Source: Corynebacterium pacaense (GTDB lineage: Bacteria; Actinomycetota; Actinomycetes; Mycobacteriales; Mycobacteriaceae). Taken from it: DNA of 64,000 bases. Every line of letters starts with the position of its first letter. Position 1 is the stretch's first letter. The position numbers were made by a program, and so were the translations under genes. The notes below the pieces were generated by a model. It did no database searches. It saw only the letters and a program-made list of their open reading frames with translations, and was not told where the DNA came from. Where the stretch lies: positions 1,003,684-1,067,683 of the forward strand of contig NZ_LT821240.1 in assembly GCF_900169525.1 (NCBI RefSeq), given 5' to 3'. Positions 44,067 through 54,068 of the stretch are shown here, piece by piece.

Positions 44067-44990
44067 CTAGTGCTTCTTCACCACCTCGGCATTGGCCATC
44101 TTGTCATGGATGCCCCGCATCTGGTTGGAGGGATTGATCGAGGAACCGTAGACCGCGGCCATGATCAGTGTCACCAGTCCACCGAGAGCCGGCACCGCGC
44201 CGAGAAACTTCCACCAGTTGCGTTTGAAGGATGCGCCGGCGGAGAGTCGCGAGCCGGTGGTGACATCCCGGACCTCGTAGCCGAACATCTTCTTCGCCGG
44301 TGTCGCTCCCATGACCGATTCGAAGCCGACGACGTAGGCGATCATCAGCAGGGTGCCGAGAAGCCAGTCGAGCAGCCCATCGGCACCGAGGATCCCGATG
44401 ATGATTCCGGAACCCACGGCGGCGATGATCAGATCGACAATCGCCATCTGCAGCCGGGTGCCCGAGGTCGGACGGTCATGAATCGGTGAGGGTGCCGCGA
44501 AACCGGAGTGTGTGGTCGGCAGCGTCGAAAAGCCCGGTGAACCGTACATCGAGGCGTTCACATTCCCTGCGAAGGGGGTGGGCGCCGGATCACCGAAGGC
44601 GTATCCGTAACCGCCGGGTTGGGGCTCCTGCGAAGTCTCCGGCTGCGGCGTGGCGAAGGGATTGTTGAAGGCGGTCGGCTGAGCTCCTGCGGACTGACCG
44701 GTGACCGGCCCCTGAAAGGAATCGAGGCTACCGAAACTACCCAGGTGGCGGATCTGGTCCCAGGTCAATGCGGCACCGGCGTCGATCCGCTCATCATAGA
44801 TGGCCCGTTTCCCCGGGTCCGCCAGGACCGAGAAGGCCAGCACCGTCTGGGTCCGCCGGGGGTCGGTGTCCGGAACACCCATCTGTTCCAGGCGGAGGTC
44901 CCTGGCCGAGAGTACAAGTCCGAGTTCCTCGGAGTCATCACTTCGATCGAGATCGAAAGCGGAATAAAGGGTTGGCAGGTCGTTATTCAT
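44067..44990 (-). CDS. RDD membrane protein with a J-like N-terminal domain
   Basis: A 307-aa protein starting at ATG 44990, near-leaderless behind TATAGG. Residues 1-70 resemble a J domain without the HPD tripeptide (LYSAFDLDRSDDSEELGLVL onwards, ending LADPGKRAIYDERID). A Pro/Gln/Gly-rich linker follows. The C-terminal RDD domain begins PTSGTRLQMAIVDLIIAAVG and has about four helices, with GATPAKKMFGYEVRDVTTG. Without HPD it should not stimulate Hsp70. RDD proteins are of unknown or transport function. The two-domain arrangement is uncommon. Confidence 0.78.
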   Translation of the reverse strand: MNNDLPTLYSAFDLDRSDDSEELGLVLSARDLRLEQMGVPDTDPRRTQTVLAFSVLADPGKRAIYDERIDAGAALTWDQIRHLGSFGSLDSFQGPVTGQSAGAQPTAFNNPFATPQPETSQEPQPGGYGYAFGDPAPTPFAGNVNASMYGSPGFSTLPTTHSGFAAPSPIHDRPTSGTRLQMAIVDLIIAAVGSGIIIGILGADGLLDWLLGTLLMIAYVVGFESVMGATPAKKMFGYEVRDVTTGSRLSAGASFKRNWWKFLGAVPALGGLVTLIMAAVYGSSINPSNQMRGIHDKMANAEVVKKH

Positions 44991-45089
44991 AACACCCACC
45001 CTATAGCGCGTGTCTGGCCAGCGGAATCGGGGAAAGCCCTGAATCCGGTTGCTCAGGGGCGCACCACGCCCCCCACGGACACCAGACCC

Positions 45090-46160
45090 CTAGTTCCTGC
45101 GCAGGAGGGCCAGTGCACCGGCGGCCGCCGCGCCCACCGCGACTCCGATTCCGACCTTCCGGGCAGCGTCGGTGGGTGCGGAGACCGGGGAGATCTCGGT
45201 GCGGACCTGGATCACCGCCGGCTCCGGTGCCGGCACCAGCGCGTTCTTCAAGGATTCCTCGGAGGTGGCCGCCCATGCCGAACAGTAGAGGAGGATCCGC
45301 CAGATCAGATAGAGCACAACCATGATGCCGATGATCGGGCCGAAGGCCACTCCCGCAGGGTTGTTCAGCGCGTTGGAGGCGAGCAGGGAGCCGAGTTGCT
45401 TGACCACCTCGAAGGCGACCGCACCGAGCAGTGCAGCCTGCACGCCCGGCCTGCGCGGAACCTTGGTCCGCGGCAGATAGACGATCATCCAGAAGAAGAC
45501 GAAGAAGTTGGCCACCACGCCGATGGCCACCGCGATCACCCAGGTGATGTAGCTGATTCCGGGGACCGCCTCTAGTCCGAGGAATCCGAGAAACGCCGTG
45601 GTGGCTCCCGACGCCCCGACTGCGGTGATCCCGAAGGCGAGAATCAGTGCAAGGATGAGGACCACCAGGGCGATGAGATCCTTGATCTTCTTGTTCAGGA
45701 AACTGCCGCTGGTCGGATCGACCGCCCACATCCGGGAGACCCCGAAACGCAGATTGTCCATCCACCCCAGGCCCGACCACAGGGCGGTCAGACCACCGAC
45801 GCCCAGGACGGTGCCGCGCTGGGCGATCGCGGTGTCGATGATCTGGTTGACCGTGGAACCGATATCACCCTCCAGGGCGTTGGTGATCTCATCCTGGATC
45901 TGCTGGAGCACCTCGGGATTGCGTGCCAGCATCACACCCGCGATACCGAAGACGAGCATCGCCAGGGGGAACACCGACAGCACGGAGAAGTAGGTGATCC
46001 CGGCCGAGAGCTGGTTTCCGCCCTTGGATCCGTACCGCTCGTTCATTCGCATGAGGTGATCGATCCATCTGGATCGCTCGCGGACCTTGTCCACCACACC
46101 GAGCTCGTCACGGTTCGAGCGTTCGATGCCGAACTCATCGGGTCTCGTCTTTTCGGCCAT
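45090..46160 (-). CDS. YihY/YhjD-family inner-membrane protein
   Basis: A 356-aa protein starting MAEKTRPDEFGIERSN at ATG 46160 with AAGGGTGG upstream. It has about six membrane helices with the family stretch SAGITYFSVLSVFPLAMLVFG, then LTALWSGLGWMDNLRFGVSR and VYLPRTKVPRRPGVQAALLG. The family was once wrongly named RNase BN and is now an integral membrane protein of unknown role (YhjD in E. coli is linked to LPS export bypass). The C terminus carries an extra helix-like GVAVGAAAAGALALLRRN. It is followed on the same strand by the RDD gene. Confidence 0.85.
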   Translation of the reverse strand: MAEKTRPDEFGIERSNRDELGVVDKVRERSRWIDHLMRMNERYGSKGGNQLSAGITYFSVLSVFPLAMLVFGIAGVMLARNPEVLQQIQDEITNALEGDIGSTVNQIIDTAIAQRGTVLGVGGLTALWSGLGWMDNLRFGVSRMWAVDPTSGSFLNKKIKDLIALVVLILALILAFGITAVGASGATTAFLGFLGLEAVPGISYITWVIAVAIGVVANFFVFFWMIVYLPRTKVPRRPGVQAALLGAVAFEVVKQLGSLLASNALNNPAGVAFGPIIGIMVVLYLIWRILLYCSAWAATSEESLKNALVPAPEPAVIQVRTEISPVSAPTDAARKVGIGVAVGAAAAGALALLRRN

Positions 46161-46293
46161 GGGATCCACCCTTCGGAAAACGTTGGAAATCACGTGGTCT
46201 GTACTTTTGTCACCCTCAAGGATAGGAAATCCGGCAGCGCCCGTGTGGTCGGGGACCTCGGGCGTGGCCGGATTGTGATCTCACGTGGTGCCT

Positions 46294-47349
<1,056 letters not shown>

Positions 47350-47436
47350 TCATGGACTCCGCACCCACCCGGGCTACGGTAGTCAAAGCGCGATACCGGA
47401 TGTGCCACCGGGGATGCGAGATGCCCGGCATACGTG

Positions 47437-47463
47437 AAAAAACCCGCACCGGCGGTGCGGGTT
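47437..47463 (-). terminator. Intrinsic terminator of the 63-aa membrane-protein gene
   Basis: CCCGCACC (47443-47450) and GGTGCGGG (47454-47461) form an 8-bp stem with a 3-base loop. Read on the reverse strand it is followed by TTTTTT (from 47442-47437). Confidence 0.85.
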
Positions 47464-47481
47464 GCAATCGCTGAGCTGCTG

Positions 47482-47673
47482 CTAGAGCTTGCGGGACGTC
47501 GGTGAATGCACGTCCAGAGCCACGGCGATACCCCAGGTGATGATGGCACCGCCCGCCGCCATGATCAGCGCGGCAACCATGGACATGACGGTGTGCCCGA
47601 TGTCGCTGGAGTACCAGATTCCGCCTGCGAGGATGATGGCGCCGACGATCATCAGCGCGAATGCCTTAACCAT
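47482..47673 (-). CDS. Small two-helix membrane protein, 63 aa
   Basis: It starts MVKAFALMIVGAIILAGGIW at ATG 47673 with AAGGAT upstream. Two hydrophobic helices (about 3-20 and 29-52) are separated by a short loop (YSSDIGHTV). A clean terminator 19 bases after the stop supports a real gene. The role is unknown. Confidence 0.75.
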   Translation of the reverse strand: MVKAFALMIVGAIILAGGIWYSSDIGHTVMSMVAALIMAAGGAIITWGIAVALDVHSPTSRKL

Positions 47674-47777
47674 GTACGATCCTTAACTTTTCGCTCCCCG
47701 AGTCCGGGGAGTCGGCCGTGGTGAAGTTCAGGGTTCCAATCCTACCCTCAGATTCGGCGACTTTGCTAAACCCCGGA

Positions 47778-48437
47778 TCAGCGCCGGAACATCCGCCACA
47801 GCCGCTGTCGGGGATCACGTTTGTACTCACGTTCCTGGTAATCGAAAACGGGCAGCGCCCAGCCCCGCCACAGCGACAACAGCCGCGTGCTGAAGGCGAT
47901 GAGGACCGAGACGATCACCGTGATGTTCTCCGATGCGCCCAGCGACATCATGAGGAAGTAGACGCAGGTGGCCAGGAAGGCCACCGACGCGTAGAGCTCA
48001 TTCTGGAATACCAGGGGAATCCGGTCGCAGAGCAGGTCGCGCAGCACGCCGCCGAACACACCGGTGAGCACGGAGGCGACGACCGCGATGATGAATCCGT
48101 GCCCCATTTCCAGGGCGATCTGGGTGCCGATCACGGCGAAGGCGGAGAGACCGACGGCATCGAGCACCAGGAACAGGGTGCGGAAGTGCTGCATGAGCAC
48201 GGATATGGAGACCGTCAGAATCGCGGCTCCGATGATCAGCAGGAGAAAGTGCGGCTTCTCCACCCACACCAGCGGATAGTGGCCAAGGAGCACATCGCGC
48301 AGTGAGCCTCCACCGATGGCCGTCACACACGCGATCACCGACACTCCGAACAGGTCCATCTTCTGTCTGCCCGCGGCCAGTGCGCCGGTCATCCCCTCGG
48401 CGGTGATGCCAATGATCCAGAGAACGGTCAGCAGCAT
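47778..48437 (-). CDS. TRIC-type cation channel / YadS-like (UPF0126)
   Basis: A 219-aa protein with seven predicted helices built as a duplicated three-helix unit plus one. Each unit has the glycine-rich TRIC motif: CVTAIGGGSLRDVLLG and LTGVFGGVLRDLLCDR. ATG 48437 is two bases after the xthA stop, so the genes are co-transcribed and coupled. Prokaryotic TRIC proteins are trimeric K+ channels. Confidence 0.88.
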   Translation of the reverse strand: MLLTVLWIIGITAEGMTGALAAGRQKMDLFGVSVIACVTAIGGGSLRDVLLGHYPLVWVEKPHFLLLIIGAAILTVSISVLMQHFRTLFLVLDAVGLSAFAVIGTQIALEMGHGFIIAVVASVLTGVFGGVLRDLLCDRIPLVFQNELYASVAFLATCVYFLMMSLGASENITVIVSVLIAFSTRLLSLWRGWALPVFDYQEREYKRDPRQRLWRMFRR

Positions 48438-48439
48438 GG

Positions 48440-49357
48440 CTAGCCGTAGACCACGTTGAGGGGCGAATGATCGGACCACCGCAGATCATAGGCCTGTGCC
48501 CTGTCCACCCAGCTTCTGCGCGCCAGGTCCCGCATGGCCGCGGTGGCTGCCTGGTAGTCGATCCGCCAGCCTGCGTCGGTGTCGAAGGCCTTTCCGCGGT
48601 AGGTCCACCAGGTGTAGGGGCCGTCACCCTCCGGCTGCAGCCGACGCTGCACGTCGAACCACACGGGATCAACCGCCGCTTCCCGACGCCCCGCCGCCCC
48701 GGAGTAGTCGACCGCCCCGAGGAAGTCACCCGCCCCCGCGACCTGCGAGGTCTCATCCGGGAAGGTACCGAAGACCGCGTCCATGAAGGCACGCTCATCG
48801 GGGAGGAAACCGGACTTCTTCTGGTTGGTTCTCCAGTTTTTCAGGTCCTCGCGCCGGTGGCAGATGTTCCAGTCCCCGCCGATGACCATGTGGGAGTTGG
48901 CGCCGGCTCGCTGGCTGAGGATCTCCTCGAATTCGTCGAGGAAGTGGTACTTCTCATCCTGTTTGGCGGTTCCGGCGGAGCCGGAGGGAAGGTAGAGCGA
49001 TGCCACGGTGACCGGGGAATCCAGTCCGGTGTCCTCGATGGTCGCCTCGATGTAGCGACCGGAGTCGAGAAAGGAACCGAATCCGATGGACACCCCCGTC
49101 ATCGGCCGGCGGGAGAGAATTCCCACCCCTGCGCGTCCCTTCGCCGCCGCCGGGGCGCCGACGTAGTGCCAGCCCTGATCGAGTACCGGCTGCAGGGCCT
49201 TCTGCGTATCCTGCTCGCTGGCGCGTACCTCCTGGAGGAGGACGACGTCGGATGCCGATTGCTCCAGCCAGGGCAGGAAGCCACGGTTGTCCGCACTGCG
49301 TTCCTTGACGGCCGCTCTGATTCCGTTGACGTTGACGGTGGTGATCTGGAAACCCAT
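48440..49357 (-). CDS. xthA: Exodeoxyribonuclease III / AP endonuclease
   Basis: A 305-aa exonuclease-endonuclease-phosphatase fold. Motifs are TVNVNGIRAAV (Asn), LLQEVRAS (Glu, metal), VIGGDWNICHRREDLKN (Asp/Asn), and the final WRIDYQAATAAM with SDHSPLNVVYG (Asp-His pair). It cuts at abasic sites and trims 3' ends in base-excision repair. The start at 49357 is leaderless: TACTGT lies seven bases upstream on the reverse strand. Confidence 0.93.
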   Translation of the reverse strand: MGFQITTVNVNGIRAAVKERSADNRGFLPWLEQSASDVVLLQEVRASEQDTQKALQPVLDQGWHYVGAPAAAKGRAGVGILSRRPMTGVSIGFGSFLDSGRYIEATIEDTGLDSPVTVASLYLPSGSAGTAKQDEKYHFLDEFEEILSQRAGANSHMVIGGDWNICHRREDLKNWRTNQKKSGFLPDERAFMDAVFGTFPDETSQVAGAGDFLGAVDYSGAAGRREAAVDPVWFDVQRRLQPEGDGPYTWWTYRGKAFDTDAGWRIDYQAATAAMRDLARRSWVDRAQAYDLRWSDHSPLNVVYG

Positions 49358-49474
49358 GCCCCATACAGTAGCGGCTGGGGCGGGCGGCCCCGCAACCGGC
49401 GGTTTTCGCCCGACCGCCCGGGGATATCGGCACCGATCCGCGGCGGGTCGGTGCGCAATCACCCCCGGACGCAG

Positions 49475-50752
49475 TCACCTCCCGGGGCGCGACTGCATCC
49501 AGACCATCAGTGTCCAGATGCCGATGGCGGCAACCGCGAGGCCCGCGCCGGCCAGCGCCGGTGCGCTGTAGGAGTAACCATGGGAGATGACCACACCGCC
49601 CATCGACGCCCCGACCGCGTTGCCGATGTTGAGTGCGGACTGATTCAGCGAGGCCGCCAATGTCTGCGCGCGTCCCGCGACATCCATGAGCCGGATCTGC
49701 AGGGAGGGGATCAGGGTGGAGCCGAAAAATCCGATCAGGCCGAAGTTGAGGGTGCCCGCGATCGCATTGCCCGAGGTGAAATAGAAACTCAACAGTGCCA
49801 CCACGATGCAGCACAGGGCGACGAGGATGCCCCTGTCCACGTTCCAATCGGCGATCCGGCCTCCGACGATGTTGCCTCCGATCATGCCGAGCCCGTAGGC
49901 CATCAGCACGATCCAGATCAGGGATCCTGGCACCCCTGCCTGTTCGGTCATGGTCCAGGAGATGTAGGTGTAGACCGCGAACATGCCGCCGAAACCCACC
50001 GCGCCGATGGCCAGGGTCAGCCAGACCTGGGACCTTCTCAGCGCTCCGAGTTCGGTCATGGGCGAGGTCGGTTTCATCTCGGTCATGTGCGGAAAAAGGA
50101 ACCACAGTGCCACCAGTGTCACCATGCCGATCACGGTGACCAGAATGTAGGCGAAGGCCCACCCGAGGGCGTCGCCGAGTGCCTGGGCCGCCGGCACCCC
50201 GATCACGGTAGCCACCGACAGACCCATTCCCACAAAGGCGATCGCCCGGCCGCGCTGCCCCTCCGGTGCCATGGAGGCCGCCGCGAGACTCGCCACGGAG
50301 AAGTACGCGCCATGGGGCAGACCGGCGATGAATCTGGCGAGCAGAAGCACCTCGTAGCTGCCACCGGCCACCGACAGCGCGTTGCCCGCGACGAAGGCCG
50401 CCATCAGCAGCAGCATCAGTCTGCGTCGTGGCACCCTGCCGGTGAAGGCGGTGATCAGCGGGGCACCAACCACCACGCCGAGAGCGTAGACGGTGATGAT
50501 CAGTCCCGCGCGCTCCTCGGTGATGGAGAAGTCCCGTGCGATCATGGACAGCAGCCCCATGGAGACGAACTCGGTCACCCCGATGGCGAATCCACCCAGA
50601 GCCATGGCGATCATCACCAGGTAGCGGCGGGTTTCCGAGATCTCAGTCTGCCTGGGCAGGGGGCTGCGGTGGATCCGCCTATGGGAAACCCGCCCGTCCC
50701 CTGGCTCGGTACGGGTGATCACGGTGACCGGTTTTCTCCCTCTTTTCTGCAT
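49475..50752 (-). CDS. MFS transporter, 12-helix DHA1 type (AraJ/sugar-efflux-like)
   Basis: A 425-aa membrane protein starting MQKRGRKPVTVITRTEPG at ATG 50752. About 40 cytoplasmic residues precede helix 1 (LVMIAMALGGFAIGVTEFVS). FTGRVPRRRLMLLLM is the loop 2-3 motif and LARFIAGLPHGAYFSVASLA is helix 4. It fits the DHA1 AraJ/YdhP group that exports sugars, arabinose polymers or drugs. No regulator is adjacent. A later start close to helix 1 is possible. Confidence 0.8.
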   Translation of the reverse strand: MQKRGRKPVTVITRTEPGDGRVSHRRIHRSPLPRQTEISETRRYLVMIAMALGGFAIGVTEFVSMGLLSMIARDFSITEERAGLIITVYALGVVVGAPLITAFTGRVPRRRLMLLLMAAFVAGNALSVAGGSYEVLLLARFIAGLPHGAYFSVASLAAASMAPEGQRGRAIAFVGMGLSVATVIGVPAAQALGDALGWAFAYILVTVIGMVTLVALWFLFPHMTEMKPTSPMTELGALRRSQVWLTLAIGAVGFGGMFAVYTYISWTMTEQAGVPGSLIWIVLMAYGLGMIGGNIVGGRIADWNVDRGILVALCCIVVALLSFYFTSGNAIAGTLNFGLIGFFGSTLIPSLQIRLMDVAGRAQTLAASLNQSALNIGNAVGASMGGVVISHGYSYSAPALAGAGLAVAAIGIWTLMVWMQSRPGR

Positions 50753-50862
50753 GTGGGAACACCCTATCGGAGACCCCCGCCGCGTCCGCAGCCCGCGGGG
50801 CGAGTCTGTGGCAGGGTCGCTGCGCGGCCCGCGCATGTGACACGCACCATTCCCCAGCGTTA

Positions 50863-50881
50863 TTAGGTTGTGCTAATCTAA
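50863..50881. promoter_or_regulatory. DtxR box upstream of the siderophore operon
   Basis: TTAGGTTGTGCTAATCTAA matches the corynebacterial DtxR consensus TTAGGTTAGGCTAACCTAA at 16 of 19 positions. It sits 89 bases before the lipoprotein start and should repress the operon when iron is plentiful. Confidence 0.85.
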
Positions 50882-50970
50882 GTCGGCTTCGGCTTGATCC
50901 CATCGACCCGTAACGGGTCCGGATGAGCCGCCACATCCTAGTGCCGACCACGAACACGGAAAGAGAAAAC

Positions 50971-52017
50971 ATGCGTAGAAACCGCATTTTCGCAGGTCTA
51001 CTGGCCGCATCGCTGAGCGTATCGCTGGCCGCATGCTCCTCCGACGAGGGAACATCGACATCGGCGAGCACCTCGGGTACCTCCGCGGCGTCCTCCTCCG
51101 AGGCCTTCCCCGTCACCATCGAGCACGCATTCGGTTCGACCACCATCGAGTCCGCCCCGCAGCGCGTCGCCACGGTCGCCTGGTCCAACCATGAGGTGCC
51201 CCTGGCCCTGGGCATCACGCCGGTGGGCATGGAGAGGGCGACCTGGGGCGATGATGACAATGACGGCGTCCTGCCGTGGGTGCGGGAGAAGCTGGACGAG
51301 CTGGGCGGCGAGGAGCCGGTGCTTTTCGACGCCACCGATTCCCTCCCCTTCGAGGAGATCGCGAACACCCGGCCCGATGTCATCCTCGCCGCCTATTCCG
51401 GCATGACGCGGGAGGACTATGACCAGCTCTCCCAGATCGCCCCCGTCGTGGCCTACCCCGAACTCGCGTGGGGCACCACCCTTGATCAGACGATCGAAAT
51501 GAACTCCAGGGCGCTGGGCAAGGAGGCCGAGGGCCAGGCACTGATCGATCAGATCAACTCCGATATCGCCACGGCCATGGACAACCACCCCGCCCTGAGG
51601 GGTTCGACCCCGGTGTTCGCCTTCTTCGATGCCAACGACCTCTCCCAGGTCGGCGTGTACACCGCCGTCGACCCCAGGGTCCGTTTCCTCTTGGACTCCG
51701 GTTTCAACGAGGCCGAGGTCCTGAAGTCCTCCGGTGGTTCGGAGAGCTTCTATGAGCAGCTCTCTGCGGAGAACCCGGAGCAGTTCGATGATGTGGACTT
51801 CATCATCACCTACGGCTCCGATGACGAGGCGACCAACCGCGCGACCCTCGAGGCGCTGCAGGCGGATCCGCTGCTCTCGCGGATCCCCGCGATCGCGGAG
51901 GGCAGGATCGTTTTCCTCGGAGATGGCCCGCTCGCCGCGTCCGCCACCCCGTCGCCGCTGTCCATCCCCTGGGGTGTGGAGGACTACTTCGCCAAGCTCG
52001 AGGAAGCACTCAAGTAA
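50971..52017 (+). CDS. Siderophore ABC transporter substrate-binding lipoprotein
   Basis: A 348-aa lipoprotein with signal RRNRIFAGLLAASLSVSLAA and lipobox LAAC, then a Ser/Thr-rich linker. The FecB-type domain follows: FPVTIEHAFGSTTIESAPQR, VATVAWSNHEVPLALGITPV and IANTRPDVILAAYSGM. It captures a ferric siderophore at the cell surface and hands it to the two permeases encoded next. First gene of a five-gene DtxR-controlled operon; matches cg0771 of C. glutamicum in place. Confidence 0.92.
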   Translation: MRRNRIFAGLLAASLSVSLAACSSDEGTSTSASTSGTSAASSSEAFPVTIEHAFGSTTIESAPQRVATVAWSNHEVPLALGITPVGMERATWGDDDNDGVLPWVREKLDELGGEEPVLFDATDSLPFEEIANTRPDVILAAYSGMTREDYDQLSQIAPVVAYPELAWGTTLDQTIEMNSRALGKEAEGQALIDQINSDIATAMDNHPALRGSTPVFAFFDANDLSQVGVYTAVDPRVRFLLDSGFNEAEVLKSSGGSESFYEQLSAENPEQFDDVDFIITYGSDDEATNRATLEALQADPLLSRIPAIAEGRIVFLGDGPLAASATPSPLSIPWGVEDYFAKLEEALK

Positions 52018-52023
52018 CCCGTC

Positions 52024-53043
52024 ATGGCCACAGTTGTGCCCCCGCGGCCCCGGGCGGGCCGCCGTGTCGGTTTCATTTTCATTCTCTTCTTACTCCTGGG
52101 CCTGGCCTGCATCGCCTCGCTGATGTTCGGCGTGAGGTCCATCTCGGTCACCGACGCCTTCCAGTCGCTGCTCGGCGCGACCTCGACCACCGAGCAGGCG
52201 GCCGCCGCGAAACGGCTTCCGCGAACCGTGCTCGGGATCGTCATCGGTGCGGCCCTCGCGGTCTCCGGGATGACCATGCAGGCGGTCACCCGCAATCCGC
52301 TGGCCGACCCCGGGATCTTCGGTGTTCTCACCGGCGCCTCCCTGGCGGTGGTCATCGGGATCGCCTTCTTCGGTCTGGGTAATCCGGTGGCCACCATGAT
52401 CGTGGCCGTCATCGGTTCCGCCGCGGCGGCCGTCTTCGTCTACACCGTAGGGTCCCTGGGCCGCGGCGGCGCCACACCCCTGAAGCTGGCGCTGGCGGGG
52501 GCTGCCACCTCCGCGGCACTGTCCGCACTGGTCAGCGCCGTTCTTCTGCCCCGCGTGCAGGTGATGGACAGTTTTCGCTTCTGGCAGATCGGGGGAATCG
52601 GCGGCGCGGAGTGGGACAGGATGACCATGGCCGCGCCGTTTCTCATCCTCGGCTTCCTGATCTGCTGGCTCAGCGCGGCGGGGATGAACGCCCTGGCCCT
52701 GGGCGATGAGGTCGCCACCGGGCTGGGTGTCAATGTTCTGCGCACCCGGTTGGTCTCCTCCGCCGGTGCGGTGCTGCTGTGCGGGGTGGCAACCGCGCTG
52801 GCCGGACCCATCGCCTTCGTCGGTCTGATCATTCCCCACCTGTGCCGCCTGATCGTCGGAACCGACCACCGCTGGTTGGTGCCCGCCTCCGCACTCAGCG
52901 GTGCGGTGCTCATCCTTCTCGCGGACACCCTCGGTCGGGTGATCACCAGACCGAGCGAGGTCGCAGTGGGGATCATCATGCCACTGATCGGTGCTCCCCT
53001 GTTCATCTGGATTGTCCGCAGGCAGAAGGTGAGGGACCTGTGA
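52024..53043 (+). CDS. Siderophore ABC permease, FecCD family (first)
   Basis: A 339-aa protein starting six bases after the lipoprotein stop. It has about nine to ten helices. Family signs are RLPRTVLGIVIGAALAVSGM, NPLADPGIFGVLTGASLAVV and the coupling-helix region LAGPIAFVGLIIPHLCRLIV. It pairs with the second permease to form the channel for ferric siderophore. Confidence 0.92.
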   Translation: MATVVPPRPRAGRRVGFIFILFLLLGLACIASLMFGVRSISVTDAFQSLLGATSTTEQAAAAKRLPRTVLGIVIGAALAVSGMTMQAVTRNPLADPGIFGVLTGASLAVVIGIAFFGLGNPVATMIVAVIGSAAAAVFVYTVGSLGRGGATPLKLALAGAATSAALSALVSAVLLPRVQVMDSFRFWQIGGIGGAEWDRMTMAAPFLILGFLICWLSAAGMNALALGDEVATGLGVNVLRTRLVSSAGAVLLCGVATALAGPIAFVGLIIPHLCRLIVGTDHRWLVPASALSGAVLILLADTLGRVITRPSEVAVGIIMPLIGAPLFIWIVRRQKVRDL

Positions 53044-54068
53044 CCGCGACACCTACTCTGCGGGCGGCCCGACGCTCGCGTGCCAACCGCCGTGCGCTTA
53101 TCACCGGTGCGCTGGCGGTCCTGCTCCTCGCACTGTTCTGCTTCTCGCTGATGTGGGGGGAGGTCGTCTACTCCCCCGCCCAGGTCATCGACGTCCTGAC
53201 CGGTGAGCAGGTCCCGGGCGCAAGCTACGCGGTGGGGGTGCTCAGGCTTCCGCGCGCGGTGATGGGTCTTATCTCGGGCCTGGCCTTCGGCGCCGCGGGT
53301 GTGACCTTCCAGACACTGCTGAGAAACCAGCTGGCCTCCCCTGACATCATCGGAATCTCCGCCGGGGCCTCGGCAGCCGGGGTGATCTCCATCGTCATCT
53401 TCGGTCTCGGTCAGACGGCCACCTCCATGGTGGCCATGTGTGCGGCACTGGGCGTCGCAACGCTTATTTATCTGCTCTCCTTCAGGGGCGGTTTCGCGGG
53501 AACCCGGCTGATCCTCATCGGTATCGGTGTGGCGGCGATGCTGAATTCGATGGTCACCTACGCGCTGTCGAAGGCCGACACCTGGGATCTGCCCACCGCC
53601 ATGCGCTGGCTGAGTGGTTCGCTCAACGGCGCGACCTGGGAGCGTGCCCTTCCGCTGATCATCGCCGCGGCGGTGCTGCTGCCGCTGATGCTGCTGCTTT
53701 CGCGCAACCTCAATGTGTTGCGGCTCGGCGATGACACGGCCACCTCCCTGGGCATTCCCGTGGGTCTGACACGCATCACCGTGATCATCGCCGCGGTGGC
53801 GCTGATCGCCGTGGCCACCGCGGCATGCGGCCCGATCGCCTTCGTGGCCTTCGTCTCCGGTCCGATCGCCGCCCGGATTGTTGGCCCCGGCTCCTCGCTA
53901 CTGGTCCCCTCGGCCCTGATCGGGGGCATCGTGGTGCTGGCCGCGGATCTTCTGGGACAGTACTTCCTGGGTACCCGCTATCCGGTCGGTGTGGTCACCG
54001 GTGCGCTCGGGGCACCCTTCCTGATCTATCTCCTCATTCGAAGCAACCGGGCAGGGAGCTCATTGTGA
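53040..54068 (+). CDS. Siderophore ABC permease, FecCD family (second)
   Basis: A 342-aa protein. GTG 53040 overlaps the stop of the first permease (GTGA). It has RLPRAVMGLISGLAFGAAGV, NQLASPDIIGISAGASAAGV and ACGPIAFVAFVSGPIAARIV, the same three landmarks as its partner. The N terminus is Arg-rich (RAARRSRANRRAL), as usual before the first helix. Confidence 0.92.
   Translation: MTATPTLRAARRSRANRRALITGALAVLLLALFCFSLMWGEVVYSPAQVIDVLTGEQVPGASYAVGVLRLPRAVMGLISGLAFGAAGVTFQTLLRNQLASPDIIGISAGASAAGVISIVIFGLGQTATSMVAMCAALGVATLIYLLSFRGGFAGTRLILIGIGVAAMLNSMVTYALSKADTWDLPTAMRWLSGSLNGATWERALPLIIAAAVLLPLMLLLSRNLNVLRLGDDTATSLGIPVGLTRITVIIAAVALIAVATAACGPIAFVAFVSGPIAARIVGPGSSLLVPSALIGGIVVLAADLLGQYFLGTRYPVGVVTGALGAPFLIYLLIRSNRAGSSL

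Noticed and set aside
43671..44070. Short frames in the 534-bp gap after the carboxypeptidase gene
   Set aside because: No start signals or recognisable motifs; reported only as an unexplained gap.
48467..50866. 799-codon forward frame opposite xthA and the MFS gene
   Set aside because: His/Gly/Arg/Asp-rich low-complexity shadow crossing two well-supported reverse genes.
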